Shown here piece by piece: positions 1 through 7,379 of a DNA stretch of 64,000 bases. The notes under the pieces were generated by a model, which was not told the DNA's origin, ran no database searches, and worked only from the letters and a program-made list of their open reading frames with translations. How positions within the stretch are numbered: position 1 is the first letter of the stretch; each line of letters begins with the position of its first letter. Origin of the DNA: Deltaproteobacteria bacterium. Lineage in GTDB: Bacteria; Desulfobacterota; DSM-4660; Desulfatiglandales; HGW-15. Made by a program: the position numbers and the translations under genes. The stretch covers positions 1 through 64,000 of the forward strand of contig JAFDEF010000003.1 of assembly GCA_019310485.1 (NCBI GenBank). Reading direction: 5' to 3'.

Positions 1-110
1 ATCGATTAATGGGAAAAACTGCTCATGAAGCGTTGGAACAAGATCAAAATACGGAGGAAAGTGGCTCAGTTTTCACGACCGAAAATGGCTCAATTTTAAA
101 AGACCATTGA
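1..110. mobile_element. Possible IS21-family terminal remnant
   Basis: Two direct copies of TGGCTCA(G/A)TTTT lie at 62-72 and 86-96, followed by GACCATTGACAG. Repeated TGGCTCA-TTTT motifs ending in a CCGGCGTTGACA-like sequence are, from memory, typical of IS21-type element ends. No istA/istB coding sequence is visible because the window starts here, so the assignment rests on the terminal-repeat look alone. Confidence 0.35.
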
Positions 111-495
111 CAGCGTCATACCTTTAAGCTGTATGGCGCGGCATTTGCAGATTGGATTAGCTAGTTTAGCCACAGAGTTCAACCCTCGGCCCCCAAGCTC
201 TCCACATTGTCGCTTCTTGGCCCCTCGCATCTAACACTTTGCAGGTAGATAATTTTGTACTGTTCTCTTCTTCAGCCTTGTACCTTCAGGCAATTCAACT
301 AAGCAGTAACAATGATGCACCAATTAGCGGGGGATTTGGGGCTTGCATTCCCAATCGCCATAGGCAATACTCGCGCAGGCTTTTGCGCCGTCCCAGTGCG
401 GCGTTGCCTTGAAGGCTTTACAGCGCAGAGCTGCTTTTGCCCTATTGTCGCTGGTACGGAAAAAGCTCTCAGCTTTCTTTGGAATTCAGATTAGA
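111..495. other. Intergenic region without recognised gene
   Basis: Between the putative insertion-sequence end and the MFS pseudogene no convincing ORF, RNA gene or strong promoter was found. A short minus-strand reading frame ending near 231 codes for about 25 residues but resembles nothing I recognise. Confidence 0.4.
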
Positions 496-1325
496 ATGAT
501 TCGGCTATCCAATATCTCAGAATTTCTTGGGCTCCAAAAAAGCACCATCGGCATGCTGGTCATGGTCACTTTGGTGGGCATGGGGGAGAAGATGGCCGAG
601 CGCTTCTTGCCCATTTACCTGATGGCGCTTGGCGGCAGTGCAATTTCCATTGGAGTCCTTAACGGGATGGATAACCTGCTTTCAGCCCTTTACTCATTTC
701 CCGGTGGATACCTGTCCGATCGCTTTGGGTTCAAGCGCGCCCTTCTCATTTTTAACATCGTAGCCATATGCGGGTTCCTCATTGTGATTCTTTTCCCCTC
801 GTGGCAGGCCGTATTGGTCGGGGCAGTTTTTTTTCTGTCCTGGACAGCCATTTCCCTGCCTGCCACCATGAGCCTGGTCGCCAAGGTACTCCCATCGAAC
901 AAGCGTACCATGGGCGTTTCCATGCACTCCCTGGTAAGAAGAATTGCTATGGGGCTTGGCCCCGTGCTGGGCGGAGTGCGAAAAAACCTTTTGTGGCTAC
1001 CGCGTTCGGGTTTTTTACGCTCTTTCCCCTGGTACTCCTCTTTTGTCGATCATTTACCTGGCTGGTGCCTGCATTCATCCTGCGGGGGCTTAAGGAGTTC
1101 GGTGAGCCCACGCGCAAGGCTCTAATAATGGACCTGGCACCCGAGGACCGCAAAGCCGGTATGTTTGGGCTTTACTATCTCCTGCGAGATACAGTCGTTT
1201 CTGTGGCCGCATTTGGGGGGGCGTTCTTGTGGGAGATCGGTCCATCGGTCAATTTCATGGTGGCCTTTGCATTCGACCTTCTGGGGACCCTTGGGTTTGC
1301 GCTCTGGGGCAAAAATCCCCGATAG
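496..1325 (+). pseudogene. Degenerate MFS transporter (frameshift plus internal deletion)
   Basis: The first part, from the ATG at 496, encodes about 160 residues of a major facilitator permease with roughly five membrane segments (YSFPGGYLSDRFGFKRA is the loop 2-3 signature). After LGPVLGG at about 978 the frame shifts near an A-run (981-986). The other frame then encodes the C-terminal segments (LRGLKEFGEPTRKALIMDLA onward) to the stop at 1325. Both parts together give only about 276 residues where about 400 are expected, so roughly membrane segments 6-8 are missing as well. A single sequencing error cannot explain this. It was probably an inner-membrane solute exporter and is now inactive. 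The nearby IS-like sequence may mark local rearrangement. Confidence 0.8.
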
Positions 1326-1441
1326 ACGCCTCAAACACTTTTTTCAACTCAACTCACCCACTTTTAAGGGAGGTTTTACCCCTATCAATGGACGTGCGTT
1401 TTTCAGCGGCTTTTCTATACTATGGTTTTTCCTTTCTTGCC

Positions 1442-1470
1442 TTGACGGCTCCGATGGGTAGATTTATAGT
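1442..1470 (+). promoter_or_regulatory. Sigma70-type promoter for the rhodanese gene
   Basis: TTGACG (1442-1447) and TATAGT (1465-1470) are separated by 17 bp. Transcription would start near 1477, leaving a leader of about 90 nt before the ATG at 1570. Confidence 0.65.
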
Positions 1471-1569
1471 GCCTTTGCCTAGTCTTCAGGTACAGGCACA
1501 GAAAGGGGGTGAAAGGAAGTTATTCGTTCTACTATTTGAATTTCTTTAAAAATGAAGGGAGGCAAAAAA

Positions 1570-2163
1570 ATGAAAAAGAAACTGTTTGTTCTGGCATTGG
1601 TAGTTGGCTTTGTAATGGCCACAACGGGTTTTGCCCTTGCGGGGAGTAACCCCCTCAAGGCAAACGAGCATAAAGTACATCAGAGCTTCATAGCTGAGAT
1701 TCCAGCGGATCATATGACAAACGTCTTTAAGCTACACGAAGTATGGCAAAAGGCAATGGCTGATCCAGCTTATCGTAAGCAGATCTACTTGATTGATGTG
1801 CGTACTGACTCTGAGTTTGATGCCTTCCACATTGAAGGTACCGACCATGTGCAGGCAGGGCATATGTATGTGATTCCAAAGAAAATCAAGGATCCGAATG
1901 CTGAAATCTATATCTGGTGCCGCACTTCTCACCGCGCCAAATACGTGGGCGGTTTTCTTTACAAGTACGGATTCAAGAATGTTTATGTTGTCAGCAGCAC
2001 AGTCAGAAACGGCAAAACGTATAAAGGCGGAGTGGTCGGTTGGGCACAGGCGGGTTTTCCTCTTGTGAACCAATTTGCGGGCACGTTCAAGATAATAAAA
2101 TACCGTAAGAGCCCATCCAAGGCAGAGATGTCCTACCGCTTAAGGATGTGGCATCCATACTAA
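1570..2163 (+). CDS. Exported rhodanese-like domain protein
   Basis: A 197-residue protein. The start is taken at ATG 1570 (MKKKLFVLAL) because GGGAGG lies about 7 nt upstream; an ATG at 1552 in frame would lie before this site. Residues 1-24 form a signal peptide (hydrophobic core, then GFALAG), so the protein acts in the periplasm. The rhodanese domain spans about residues 60-165: IYLIDVRTDSEFDAFHIEG is the substrate-pocket region, and WCRTSHRA carries the presumed catalytic Cys117 in a six-residue active loop. Rhodanese domains carry persulfide sulfur from donors to acceptors; the partner here is unknown. It stands alone behind its own promoter and converges on the DUF5320 gene. Confidence 0.85.
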   Translation: MKKKLFVLALVVGFVMATTGFALAGSNPLKANEHKVHQSFIAEIPADHMTNVFKLHEVWQKAMADPAYRKQIYLIDVRTDSEFDAFHIEGTDHVQAGHMYVIPKKIKDPNAEIYIWCRTSHRAKYVGGFLYKYGFKNVYVVSSTVRNGKTYKGGVVGWAQAGFPLVNQFAGTFKIIKYRKSPSKAEMSYRLRMWHPY

Positions 2164-2170
2164 TACTTAA

Positions 2171-2218
2171 CAAAAAGGAGCCTCCGCGGAGGATTAGATT
2201 GTTCCCCCGGGAGGCCCC
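2171..2218 (-). terminator. Rho-independent terminator of the DUF134-DUF5320 unit
   Basis: Read on the minus strand, GGGGCCTCC (2218-2210) can pair over nine positions, one of them G-U, with GGAGGCTCC (2185-2177), and TTTTTG follows. The perfect palindrome CCTCCGCGGAGG (2181-2192) lies inside and offers an alternative fold. It may also stop transcription arriving from the rhodanese gene. Confidence 0.6.
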
Positions 2219-2225
2219 TTCATCT

Positions 2226-2600
2226 CTATGCTCCTGATTCAGAGGACTCTGATTCCAGTTCCTGGATGCGCTTGTTAATCGCATCCAGCTCATCTTTAAT
2301 GGCACTGGCTTCGTCTTTCAGCATGGCGACTTCATCTTCCGGGCTCATAGCATATGGGCTTCCGTATGCAGGCCCGTAAGCTGGACCATACCATCCGGCC
2401 CACGGTGGAGCAAACCTTCGCCAGGCAAAACCTCTGCCAAAACCTCCCCGAAAACCACGGCCATAGCCAAAACCGCGGCCGAAACCACGGCCCCAGCCAA
2501 AGCCCCGGCCATAACCGGCCCAGTAAGGATTACAAAACCCGCGGCCTCCGCCGCTCATCGGGCCCGCACCCATTGGCCCGGTACCATCAAATCCTGGCAT
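2226..2600 (-). CDS. Glycine/arginine-rich DUF5320 family protein
   Basis: A 124-residue protein starting at the ATG at 2600 (MPGFDGTGPMGAGPM), with AAAGGAGG about 9 nt upstream. A GTG three codons earlier lies in the spacer after that site and is unlikely to be used. The N-terminal DGTGPMGAGPMSGGGRG motif is typical of DUF5320 proteins. Residues about 25-70 are tandem GRGFG/GYGRGF units rich in Gly, Arg, Phe and Trp. The last about 40 residues form an acidic coiled-coil helix (EDEVAMLKDEASAIKDELDA). The biochemical role is unknown. Such proteins are often found next to DUF134 regulators, as here (the next gene upstream, 15 nt away), so the two are probably co-transcribed. Confidence 0.8.
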   Translation of the reverse strand: MPGFDGTGPMGAGPMSGGGRGFCNPYWAGYGRGFGWGRGFGRGFGYGRGFRGGFGRGFAWRRFAPPWAGWYGPAYGPAYGSPYAMSPEDEVAMLKDEASAIKDELDAINKRIQELESESSESGA

Positions 2601-2615
2601 AACAAACACCTCCTT

Positions 2616-3011
2616 TCAAAATCTGCCACCCCAACCGTGGCGATGTCTTCTTCGGCCTCTTGGTGGCAATTCAAAATGTCCGCCCTCGATCCTGAGGACT
2701 TTGCCCATAACCAGAGCATCGGCAACAATAGCTCGAGCCTCAGCCAGAATTCTTCCAAATGTCTGCCTGGAAACATTCATCATCCTGGCGGCTGTTTCCT
2801 GATCCAAACCCTGATAATCAGATAATCTAATAGCCTCAAGAGCTTCTATCGGCAGAATCACCTCTTCCCTTCCCCATGGGGGTATCCTGTCCGGAATAAA
2901 GCTGGCCACCATGGGGCGTCCCTGAACAAATCTGAGCTTTCGCGGTCGGGCATTAAAACCTCGTTTTATGAGCCTGCGCTCATAATATAGTTCAAGCCCC
3001 GATGCTGTCAA
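2616..3011 (-). CDS. DUF134 family helix-turn-helix DNA-binding protein
   Basis: DUF134 proteins are small transcription regulators. Here the conserved RPRKLRF stretch, ILPIEALEAIRLSDYQGL and the HTH MNVSRQTFGRILAEARAIVADAL followed by GKVLRIEGG are clear (motifs spaced as in the family). The C terminus is Arg/His-rich. The only in-frame start is TTG at 3011, but that TTG is part of a TTGACA -35 box with a matching -10. Family members usually begin MARPRK, and the sequence at 2953 reads AATGCCCGACCG, where AATGGCCCGACCG would give exactly that start behind an ACGAGG ribosome-binding site. A one-base loss at the start codon, or an assembly error, is suspected. The product probably controls the downstream DUF5320 gene. 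Confidence 0.75.
   Translation of the reverse strand: MTASGLELYYERRLIKRGFNARPRKLRFVQGRPMVASFIPDRIPPWGREEVILPIEALEAIRLSDYQGLDQETAARMMNVSRQTFGRILAEARAIVADALVMGKVLRIEGGHFELPPRGRRRHRHGWGGRF
2982..3011 (-). promoter_or_regulatory. Promoter of the DUF134-DUF5320 unit
   Basis: On the minus strand TTGACA (3011-3006) is followed after 16 bp by TATATT (2989-2984), or after 18 bp by TATTAT (2987-2982). A-rich sequence and the palindrome TGAGCAAAAGCTCA (3035-3022) lie just upstream of the -35 box and could be an UP-type element or activator site. Confidence 0.6.
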
Positions 3012-3377
3012 GTATCTTTTTTGAGCTTTTGCTCATTTTTTCTTAGAAGACGTTGTATTCGATATCTTTTTTCAAAGCAGTTTACACGGGCAACTGCTGG
3101 AGAAAAAGAGCCTAACTCCCTTCCTCTCTCAAAGAAGCACGGGTTGCCTCTCTCGAATTACACCCTCTGACGGAGCGACACGGCTGAGTTTGTGGCATTT
3201 GGACAACGAGACAGAACCGCTCTCAAAATTCTTGACTTAAAATTTATCCATGATATTCTACTAAAGTTTTAACTAACAAAATTTACGTGCGTTCCTATCT
3301 CAAGTTTATTGCTGCTACTCTTTTGAAGCCTCGAATTTTACGGCGCTTTCTACCAGGAGAAAAAAGGAGGACTCAAT
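3012..3377. other. Intergenic region with divergent promoters
   Basis: This 366-nt gap separates divergent genes. It holds the palindrome TGAGC-TTTT-GCTCA (3022-3035) near the DUF134 promoter and a plus-strand promoter at 3232-3259. The stretch 3060-3230 shows no ORF or RNA that I recognise. Confidence 0.5.
3232..3259 (+). promoter_or_regulatory. Promoter for the small protein at 3378
   Basis: TTGACT (3232-3237) and TATTCT (3254-3259) are 16 bp apart in an AT-rich stretch, giving a leader of about 110 nt before the TTG start at 3378. Confidence 0.5.
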
Positions 3378-3617
3378 TTGGAACAGAGTAAAGAAGTCTA
3401 CAAGAAGGAATATCGTAAAGTTAAGGTCAAAACCACAGACGGGGATATTATCACCGGCAAAGTCAATATTGGTCTAAAAACGAGAGTAGCTGACTTATTT
3501 ACCAGGACAGATGATCCATTTGTCGTGTTGTCTGATGCGAGCCATGAAGGGGGACCAAAAAGAGTTCTTTTTGTCAACAAGGACCACATCCTGTGGGTGG
3601 AGCCCCAGGAGGGCTAG
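3378..3617 (+). CDS. Small conserved protein, possibly DUF6812-like
   Basis: A 79-residue protein starting at TTG 3378, chosen because a strong AAGGAGG (3364-3370) lies 7 nt upstream. The charged N terminus (MEQSKEVYKKEYRKVKVKT) is followed by what looks like an all-beta fold: KTTDGDIITGKVNIG, RVADLFTRTDDPFVVLSDA and KRVLFVNKDHILWVEP. The pattern of short strands with a central phase and a terminal 'V-N-K-D-I-W-V' strand recalls small Sm-like or DUF6812 proteins; this is a guess from look only. It has no signal peptide and is probably cytoplasmic. The stop codon lies inside a hairpin shared with the convergent zinc-ribbon gene. Confidence 0.6.
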   Translation: MEQSKEVYKKEYRKVKVKTTDGDIITGKVNIGLKTRVADLFTRTDDPFVVLSDASHEGGPKRVLFVNKDHILWVEPQEG

Positions 3618-3636
3618 ATCTCTGTTTATCTAGCCC
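3611..3636. terminator. Bidirectional hairpin between convergent genes
   Basis: GGGCTAGAT (3611-3619) and ATCTAGCCC (3628-3636) form a perfect 9-bp inverted repeat with an 8-nt loop. The TAG stop of the plus-strand gene (3615-3617) lies in one arm, and the TAA stop of the minus-strand gene (3626-3628) lies at the loop edge. There is no clear T-run, so termination is plausible but not certain. Confidence 0.5.
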
Positions 3637-3835
3637 CTGACCAGATAGCACCTTCTTCTGCCATCACTTCAAAGGTGGCCTGGATCTCGGCCTCCGAAAG
3701 CCGCTTTTCCGAGGGGGCCTGGCCAATAACAGAATCTGAACACAATCTCCCGCACTTAGGACATCGGATAGGCCCTTTTTCGCTTTCATCTATTGAAAAA
3801 GAATGACCGCATGCGCATTTTTTCTCAACTTCCAT
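3626..3835 (-). CDS. Small zinc-ribbon protein
   Basis: A 69-residue protein. CACGHSF (residues 7-13) and CPKCGRLC (about 24-31) supply four cysteines that can bind zinc in a rubredoxin-like knuckle. The rest, about residues 40-69, is probably a helix (SEAEIQATFEVMAEEGAIWS). There is no recognisable enzymatic domain; a role in nucleic acid or protein binding is possible but unsupported. It is convergent with the gene at 3378. Confidence 0.6.
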   Translation of the reverse strand: MEVEKKCACGHSFSIDESEKGPIRCPKCGRLCSDSVIGQAPSEKRLSEAEIQATFEVMAEEGAIWSGAR

Positions 3836-4153
3836 TCACGTCTCCATCAAGTTTATTTGCACAGGCAAACATGAATCCTTAAAGCCTTTTGACCGTTCTC
3901 TTTTAGGACTTTGTCAAATGCTATGACAAACCTGTTGCACAGTCAATTGAATCCTGAGAGAGAACGAAAACAGGGGAGCTTGACATCGGGCATCCAATTT
4001 TTCCCCTTGGACCAAGGGAAAGTACGGGGTCTTCTCTGTTGACCGTAAAGGCAGTTTTTGTGCTTGACCCTTTCCCTGTGCTCCTATATCCTTCGATTTG
4101 TCAACCAGGCCTCTTTCGGGCCTTAACGTAAACCTTTTCAAAGGAGGGAATCT
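3836..4153. other. Intergenic region upstream of dodecin
   Basis: This 318-nt region has no supported gene. A possible promoter (TTGACC 4064-4069, 17 bp, TATCCT 4087-4092) and a small hairpin in the leader (AGGCC 4107-4111 with GGCCT 4119-4123) precede the dodecin ribosome-binding site AAAGGAGGG. Confidence 0.4.
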
Positions 4154-4369
4154 ATGGCAGGGAGCACCTACAAGATTATCGAGCTGGTTGGGACAAGCGA
4201 TACTTCCTGGGAGGAGGCGGCCAAAACTGCAGTAGAAACAGCAGGGGAAAGCCTCAAGGACCTCAGGGTCGCAGAAGTTACCAAGATGGACTTAACCATT
4301 GAAAATGGGAAGGTGAAGAGTTACCGTGCAAGGATCAATGTTTCATTCAAATACCTAAAAGAAGGTTAG
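4154..4369 (+). CDS. Dodecin, flavin-binding storage protein
   Basis: The 71 residues match the dodecin length. Dodecins assemble as hollow dodecamers that bind riboflavin, FMN or related flavins and buffer them in the cytoplasm. The family pattern is clear: YKIIELVGTS, then SWEEAAKTAV with the flavin-stacking Trp19, then LRVAEVTKMDLTIENGKVKS, and the final strand YRARINVSFKY. AAAGGAGGGAATCT directly precedes the ATG. It is a single gene with its own leader; the flavoproteins in the neighbourhood (Hdr, NPD) are not in the same unit. Confidence 0.92.
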   Translation: MAGSTYKIIELVGTSDTSWEEAAKTAVETAGESLKDLRVAEVTKMDLTIENGKVKSYRARINVSFKYLKEG

Positions 4370-4462
4370 CGCCCGGATTTGGAGCCCACGTGGTCCGGGA
4401 TAAGAAGGCCGGAGGATGGTGTGCAATGGAAACCGCATACAGCGAACTAAGCCCTTCATCTC

Positions 4463-4503
4463 TTAGCCCCGATTAAGCTTTTGGGTCGCATAATCGGGGC
4501 TAA
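4463..4503. repeat. Perfect 13-bp inverted repeat downstream of dodecin
   Basis: TTAGCCCCGATTA (4463-4475) and TAATCGGGGCTAA (4491-4503) are exact inverted copies with a 15-nt loop. It lies 94 nt after the dodecin stop and lacks a T-run, so it could be a terminator, an RNA-stabilising hairpin or a protein-binding site. No coding sequence was recognised around it (4370-4625). Confidence 0.6.
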
Positions 4504-4625
4504 TTCCCAGAAGAAGCCTTCCCTTTAAACAATCATAACCTAGAGCGGTGCCTGTTAAGCGATTTAAGGCTGCTTAGCAAACCCACAATCGCGGAGGGTG
4601 TATCTGCGTCGCTCTCTGCAGGGAA

Positions 4626-4916
4626 TTACGTTTGTGGCTCAGTCTTTTCAAGAACCCGGACACTAGCGTCCAGAATAAATACCAGGAACCCGTTTCTCCC
4701 AGCGTGGCGCACCAGTTCCTGGTATTGAACAGCTTGAACTTCGTAGTTCAAGCCTTCATCTACGACCAGGTGCGGAGCTCCCCTCACCGCCTCCTCTTTT
4801 TCAAGAAAAGCGGGGATATAAGAAGCATTTTTTCCGCGATCATGCTGGCCAAGGAACTGTTCCTTTTTCCCCGGATTCAAGACAACCACCCAAACCCATT
4901 TGTCTGCCTCAACCAT
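4626..4916 (-). CDS. Conserved hypothetical protein
   Basis: A 96-residue soluble protein. The start at the ATG at 4916 has GGAAGGAGG upstream (about 12 nt gap). The sequence is compact: a hydrophobic strand (KWVWVVVLNPG), then QFLGQHDRGKNASYIPAFLEKEEA, a mid helix (YEVQAVQYQELVRHAGRNG) and a last strand (FLVFILDASVRVLEK). The PAFLEKEEA pattern recalls SseB-like small proteins, but the similarity is only an impression. It stands alone upstream of the cold-shock gene on the same strand. Confidence 0.6.
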   Translation of the reverse strand: MVEADKWVWVVVLNPGKKEQFLGQHDRGKNASYIPAFLEKEEAVRGAPHLVVDEGLNYEVQAVQYQELVRHAGRNGFLVFILDASVRVLEKTEPQT

Positions 4917-5050
4917 CTAGTACAAGAACCTCCTTCCACCTACCCCGAAGCTTCCCAAGTGTCTTTCAGCAACCAACCACTAAAGCACATAACGAAAAAG
5001 AGCATCTCCAACAAAGGAAATGCTCTCCGGAAAGTGCTTGAGTGCAGCCC

Positions 5051-5251
5051 TTATAGCTTTTTGACGTTCCTGGCCTGAGGCCCTCTATCCGTTTCTTCAA
5101 CCTCGAAGCTTACCCTGTCGCCCTCTACGAGACTTTTGTAGCCGCTCATGTCAATTGAAGAGTAGTGGACGAACAAATCCTGCCCTTCTTCCTGTTTAAT
5201 AAACCCGTAACCTTTTTTCGCATTAAACCACTTAACAATCCCCTCTGCCAA
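5051..5251 (-). CDS. cspA: Cold-shock domain protein (CspA family)
   Basis: The 66 residues match the length of CspA-family RNA chaperones. RNP1 (KGYGFIKQ) and RNP2 (LFVHYSSI) single-strand nucleic acid binding motifs are intact, as is the family start [15 protein letters not shown]. The protein binds RNA in the cytoplasm and melts structure. The start codon is TTG at 5251, supported by AAAGGAGG 8 nt upstream. A long leader of roughly 115 nt follows a promoter at 5372-5401, a common arrangement for cold-inducible csp genes. The symbol is the family name; other paralogues probably exist elsewhere. Confidence 0.93.
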   Translation of the reverse strand: MAEGIVKWFNAKKGYGFIKQEEGQDLFVHYSSIDMSGYKSLVEGDRVSFEVEETDRGPQARNVKKL

Positions 5252-5371
5252 AGCGATGACCTCCTTTCAAAGGTTTTTCTCCTGGTCCCATGCCTCCGGT
5301 CGCCACTCTAGCAAAGGGAATTACCTTGTAGAGCGTTACCGACCCGCAAAGAGAGCCGGGCCATTGTTAAT

Positions 5372-5401
5372 AGGATAAGACATTGCCGCTACAAAGGTCA
5401 A
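5372..5401 (-). promoter_or_regulatory. Candidate promoter of the cold-shock gene
   Basis: On the minus strand TTGACC (5401-5396), an 18-bp spacer, then TATCCT (5377-5372). The leader down to the TTG start contains a GGCCCG...CGGGTC hairpin. Confidence 0.45.
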
Positions 5402-5487
5402 GGGAAAAGAAAAGTCGCTTCTTGATAACTTGCACAATATCAACTTGTTACGGTGAAAATACTTCCGCACCAAAACAAGCCCATTTG

Positions 5488-6489
5488 TTATTTCCCCTCT
5501 TTGTCTTGGTCGAAAAATCGTTCAATCTTCGACTTTACCTTCAGTTCGTGCATAAACTGTTTCTCTTCTCTTCTCAGCGTCATATCTTTTAGGTGCTGCC
5601 GGATCTTTTCTTTTACGTCCAGATAGGCCATCATGCTTGGAGGCTTTCTGTCAGTCACCTTGATCAAGTGGTATCCGTAGCGTGTTTCCACTATGTCGCT
5701 GACCTCGCCAGGCTTGAGGGAAAATGCGGCATCTTCAAACGATTTGACCATCCTCCCCTTGCTGAAATAACCCAGGTCCCCTCCCTTGGAGGCACTTGGA
5801 GCCTGAGAGTATTCCCTTGCAAGAGCATTAAAATCTTCTCCTTTCTCGACCCTCTCCTTTATGGTTTCAAGTTTCTTGCGGGCCTGGGCTTTCTGTGACT
5901 CATCCGCTTTGGGATCGATCTTGACTAGGATATGACTTGCCCTGACTTGCTCAGGTTTCTTGAAGAAATTCTTGTGATTGTCGTAGTAGTCTTTCAGCAT
6001 CTGTTCAGAGATTTTTATCTTTTCTACAAACTCTTTATCAATAAATTTCTGTATGGTTAACTGTCGTGTTATGTAAAATCTTAACTCAGATTCAGAAAGA
6101 TTAACCTCTTTTAGGCCCTTTTCAAAGGCTTCCTTACTGGGGAACTGCTTTCTGAGCCTCTCCACCTCAGCATTAACCCTGGCCTTTTCGATTTTAACGC
6201 CATTTTTTTGGCTTTCCTGGAAAAGCAATTCCTGTTCAATCAAATTTTCCAGCACCCTTTTCCTCAGTTCACCCAGTTTGCCAGGACTGACAACCCTGCC
6301 TGCCCTCAAAAGACTGCGTTGGATTCCCTGAACAGCTCTATCGAGTTCCCTGGTTGTAATAACAGCTCCATTTACGATTGCTGCCTTGTCTTGCGCGGGC
6401 TTCGTCTCAGCGGCGCGAACCGGGCAAAATTGGCCGGCCAGGACAAGTAAAGCAAAAAACGGCATTGCCAAGCTCAGTGTTTTTTTCAT
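5488..6489 (-). CDS. Periplasmic SurA/PpiC-type peptidyl-prolyl isomerase
   Basis: A 333-residue exported chaperone-isomerase. Residues 1-26 are a signal peptide ending VRA-AETK. A SurA-like N-terminal chaperone region (about 35-170, [19 protein letters not shown]) contains long helices. One parvulin domain (about 182-277) shows the family signatures [40 protein letters not shown] and the terminal YGYHLIKV. It would catalyse prolyl cis-trans isomerisation and assist folding of envelope proteins. A charged tail follows. It is the last gene of a closely spaced minus-strand run (crotonase, NPD-like, epimerase) but has no obvious functional link to them. Confidence 0.9.
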   Translation of the reverse strand: MKKTLSLAMPFFALLVLAGQFCPVRAAETKPAQDKAAIVNGAVITTRELDRAVQGIQRSLLRAGRVVSPGKLGELRKRVLENLIEQELLFQESQKNGVKIEKARVNAEVERLRKQFPSKEAFEKGLKEVNLSESELRFYITRQLTIQKFIDKEFVEKIKISEQMLKDYYDNHKNFFKKPEQVRASHILVKIDPKADESQKAQARKKLETIKERVEKGEDFNALAREYSQAPSASKGGDLGYFSKGRMVKSFEDAAFSLKPGEVSDIVETRYGYHLIKVTDRKPPSMMAYLDVKEKIRQHLKDMTLRREEKQFMHELKVKSKIERFFDQDKEGK

Positions 6490-6513
6490 GAATATCTCCC
6501 TTCCACTGAAATT

Positions 6514-7323
6514 CTATTTACCCTTGAATTGCGGTTTTCTCTTCTCAACAAACGCCCTGAAAGCCTCCATCAGGTCCTCAGAGGGCAAGAGGCAGGCGTT
6601 CTTCTGAGCGACATACTCGAGCCCCGCATACACTCCGTTATCTCTGCTGAAATTGATTACTTCCTTAACACCCTGGACCGTTATGGGAGAATTACCGGCA
6701 ATCTGCTCTGCCAATTCCCTTGCTTCGCTATAAAGGCTCTCTCTGTCCTCGCACAAGCGGGTTATAAAACCCATTTCGAGAGCCTCCTGTGCAGAAAAAT
6801 CTCTCCCTGTCAGTGCAAGTTCCCTGAACCGTCCCTCCCCGATGATGTGGGGCAGACGCTGAAGCGTACCAAGATCAGCTATTATGGCGATCCTGGTCTC
6901 TCGGATGGAAAAAATCGCATCACGGCTGGCCATGCGGATATCGCAGGCACTCAGCAGGTCCACACCTCCTCCAATACAGTGGCTGTGGACAGCCGCGATA
7001 ACCGGTTTTCTGCACTTCTCGATAGCGCTCATCGTGTCCTGAAGTTTTAATATGTTTTTTTTAAGCTCCTGCCGAAACCTAACACCCTCTCCCTGAAGCA
7101 TCGAGGCCATCTCGGTGAGGTCAATACCGGCTGTAAAACTCTTCCCTTCGGCCCTTATTATGACCACTCTCACATCAGGATCACCATCAAAGGCGGAGAA
7201 GTTCTTGAGCAGTCCTTCAAAAAACGCTACATTCATGCTGTTTCGCTTTTGGGGCCTATTTAGGATCAGCCATGCAATATTATCTTCCTTTTCAACCCTG
7301 AATACATCATTTTCAGCCATCAT
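6514..7323 (-). CDS. Crotonase, dienoyl-CoA isomerase-like
   Basis: A 269-residue enoyl-CoA hydratase/isomerase superfamily enzyme. The ATG at 7323 is preferred over an in-frame ATG 15 codons earlier because GAGGGAGA lies about 9 nt upstream of it. The oxyanion-hole region GKSFTAGIDL and CIGGGVDLLSACDIRMAS are typical. Downstream, RETRIAIIADLGTLQRLPHI matches the pattern of delta3,5-delta2,4-dienoyl-CoA isomerases (E and D in 'E..x..AD.GTLQRLP'), which move double bonds during oxidation of unsaturated fatty acids. Hydratase activity cannot be excluded. It lies 56 nt after the NPD-like gene, in the same direction, suggesting a fatty-acid or acyl-CoA context. Confidence 0.85.
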   Translation of the reverse strand: MMAENDVFRVEKEDNIAWLILNRPQKRNSMNVAFFEGLLKNFSAFDGDPDVRVVIIRAEGKSFTAGIDLTEMASMLQGEGVRFRQELKKNILKLQDTMSAIEKCRKPVIAAVHSHCIGGGVDLLSACDIRMASRDAIFSIRETRIAIIADLGTLQRLPHIIGEGRFRELALTGRDFSAQEALEMGFITRLCEDRESLYSEARELAEQIAGNSPITVQGVKEVINFSRDNGVYAGLEYVAQKNACLLPSEDLMEAFRAFVEKRKPQFKGK

Positions 7324-7379
7324 AATGTAGTTCTCTCCCTCTTGTTTCCTCCCAAATGTTTGAATCAACTACTTTGCGG

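Noticed and set aside
231-309. Minus-strand peptide of about 25 residues ending near 231 as a transposase remnant
   Set aside because: Too short and not similar to any transposase I recognise.
3022-3044. TGAGC-TTTT-GCTCA followed by a T-run as a plus-strand terminator
   Set aside because: No plus-strand gene lies upstream; the site is more probably part of the minus-strand DUF134 promoter region.
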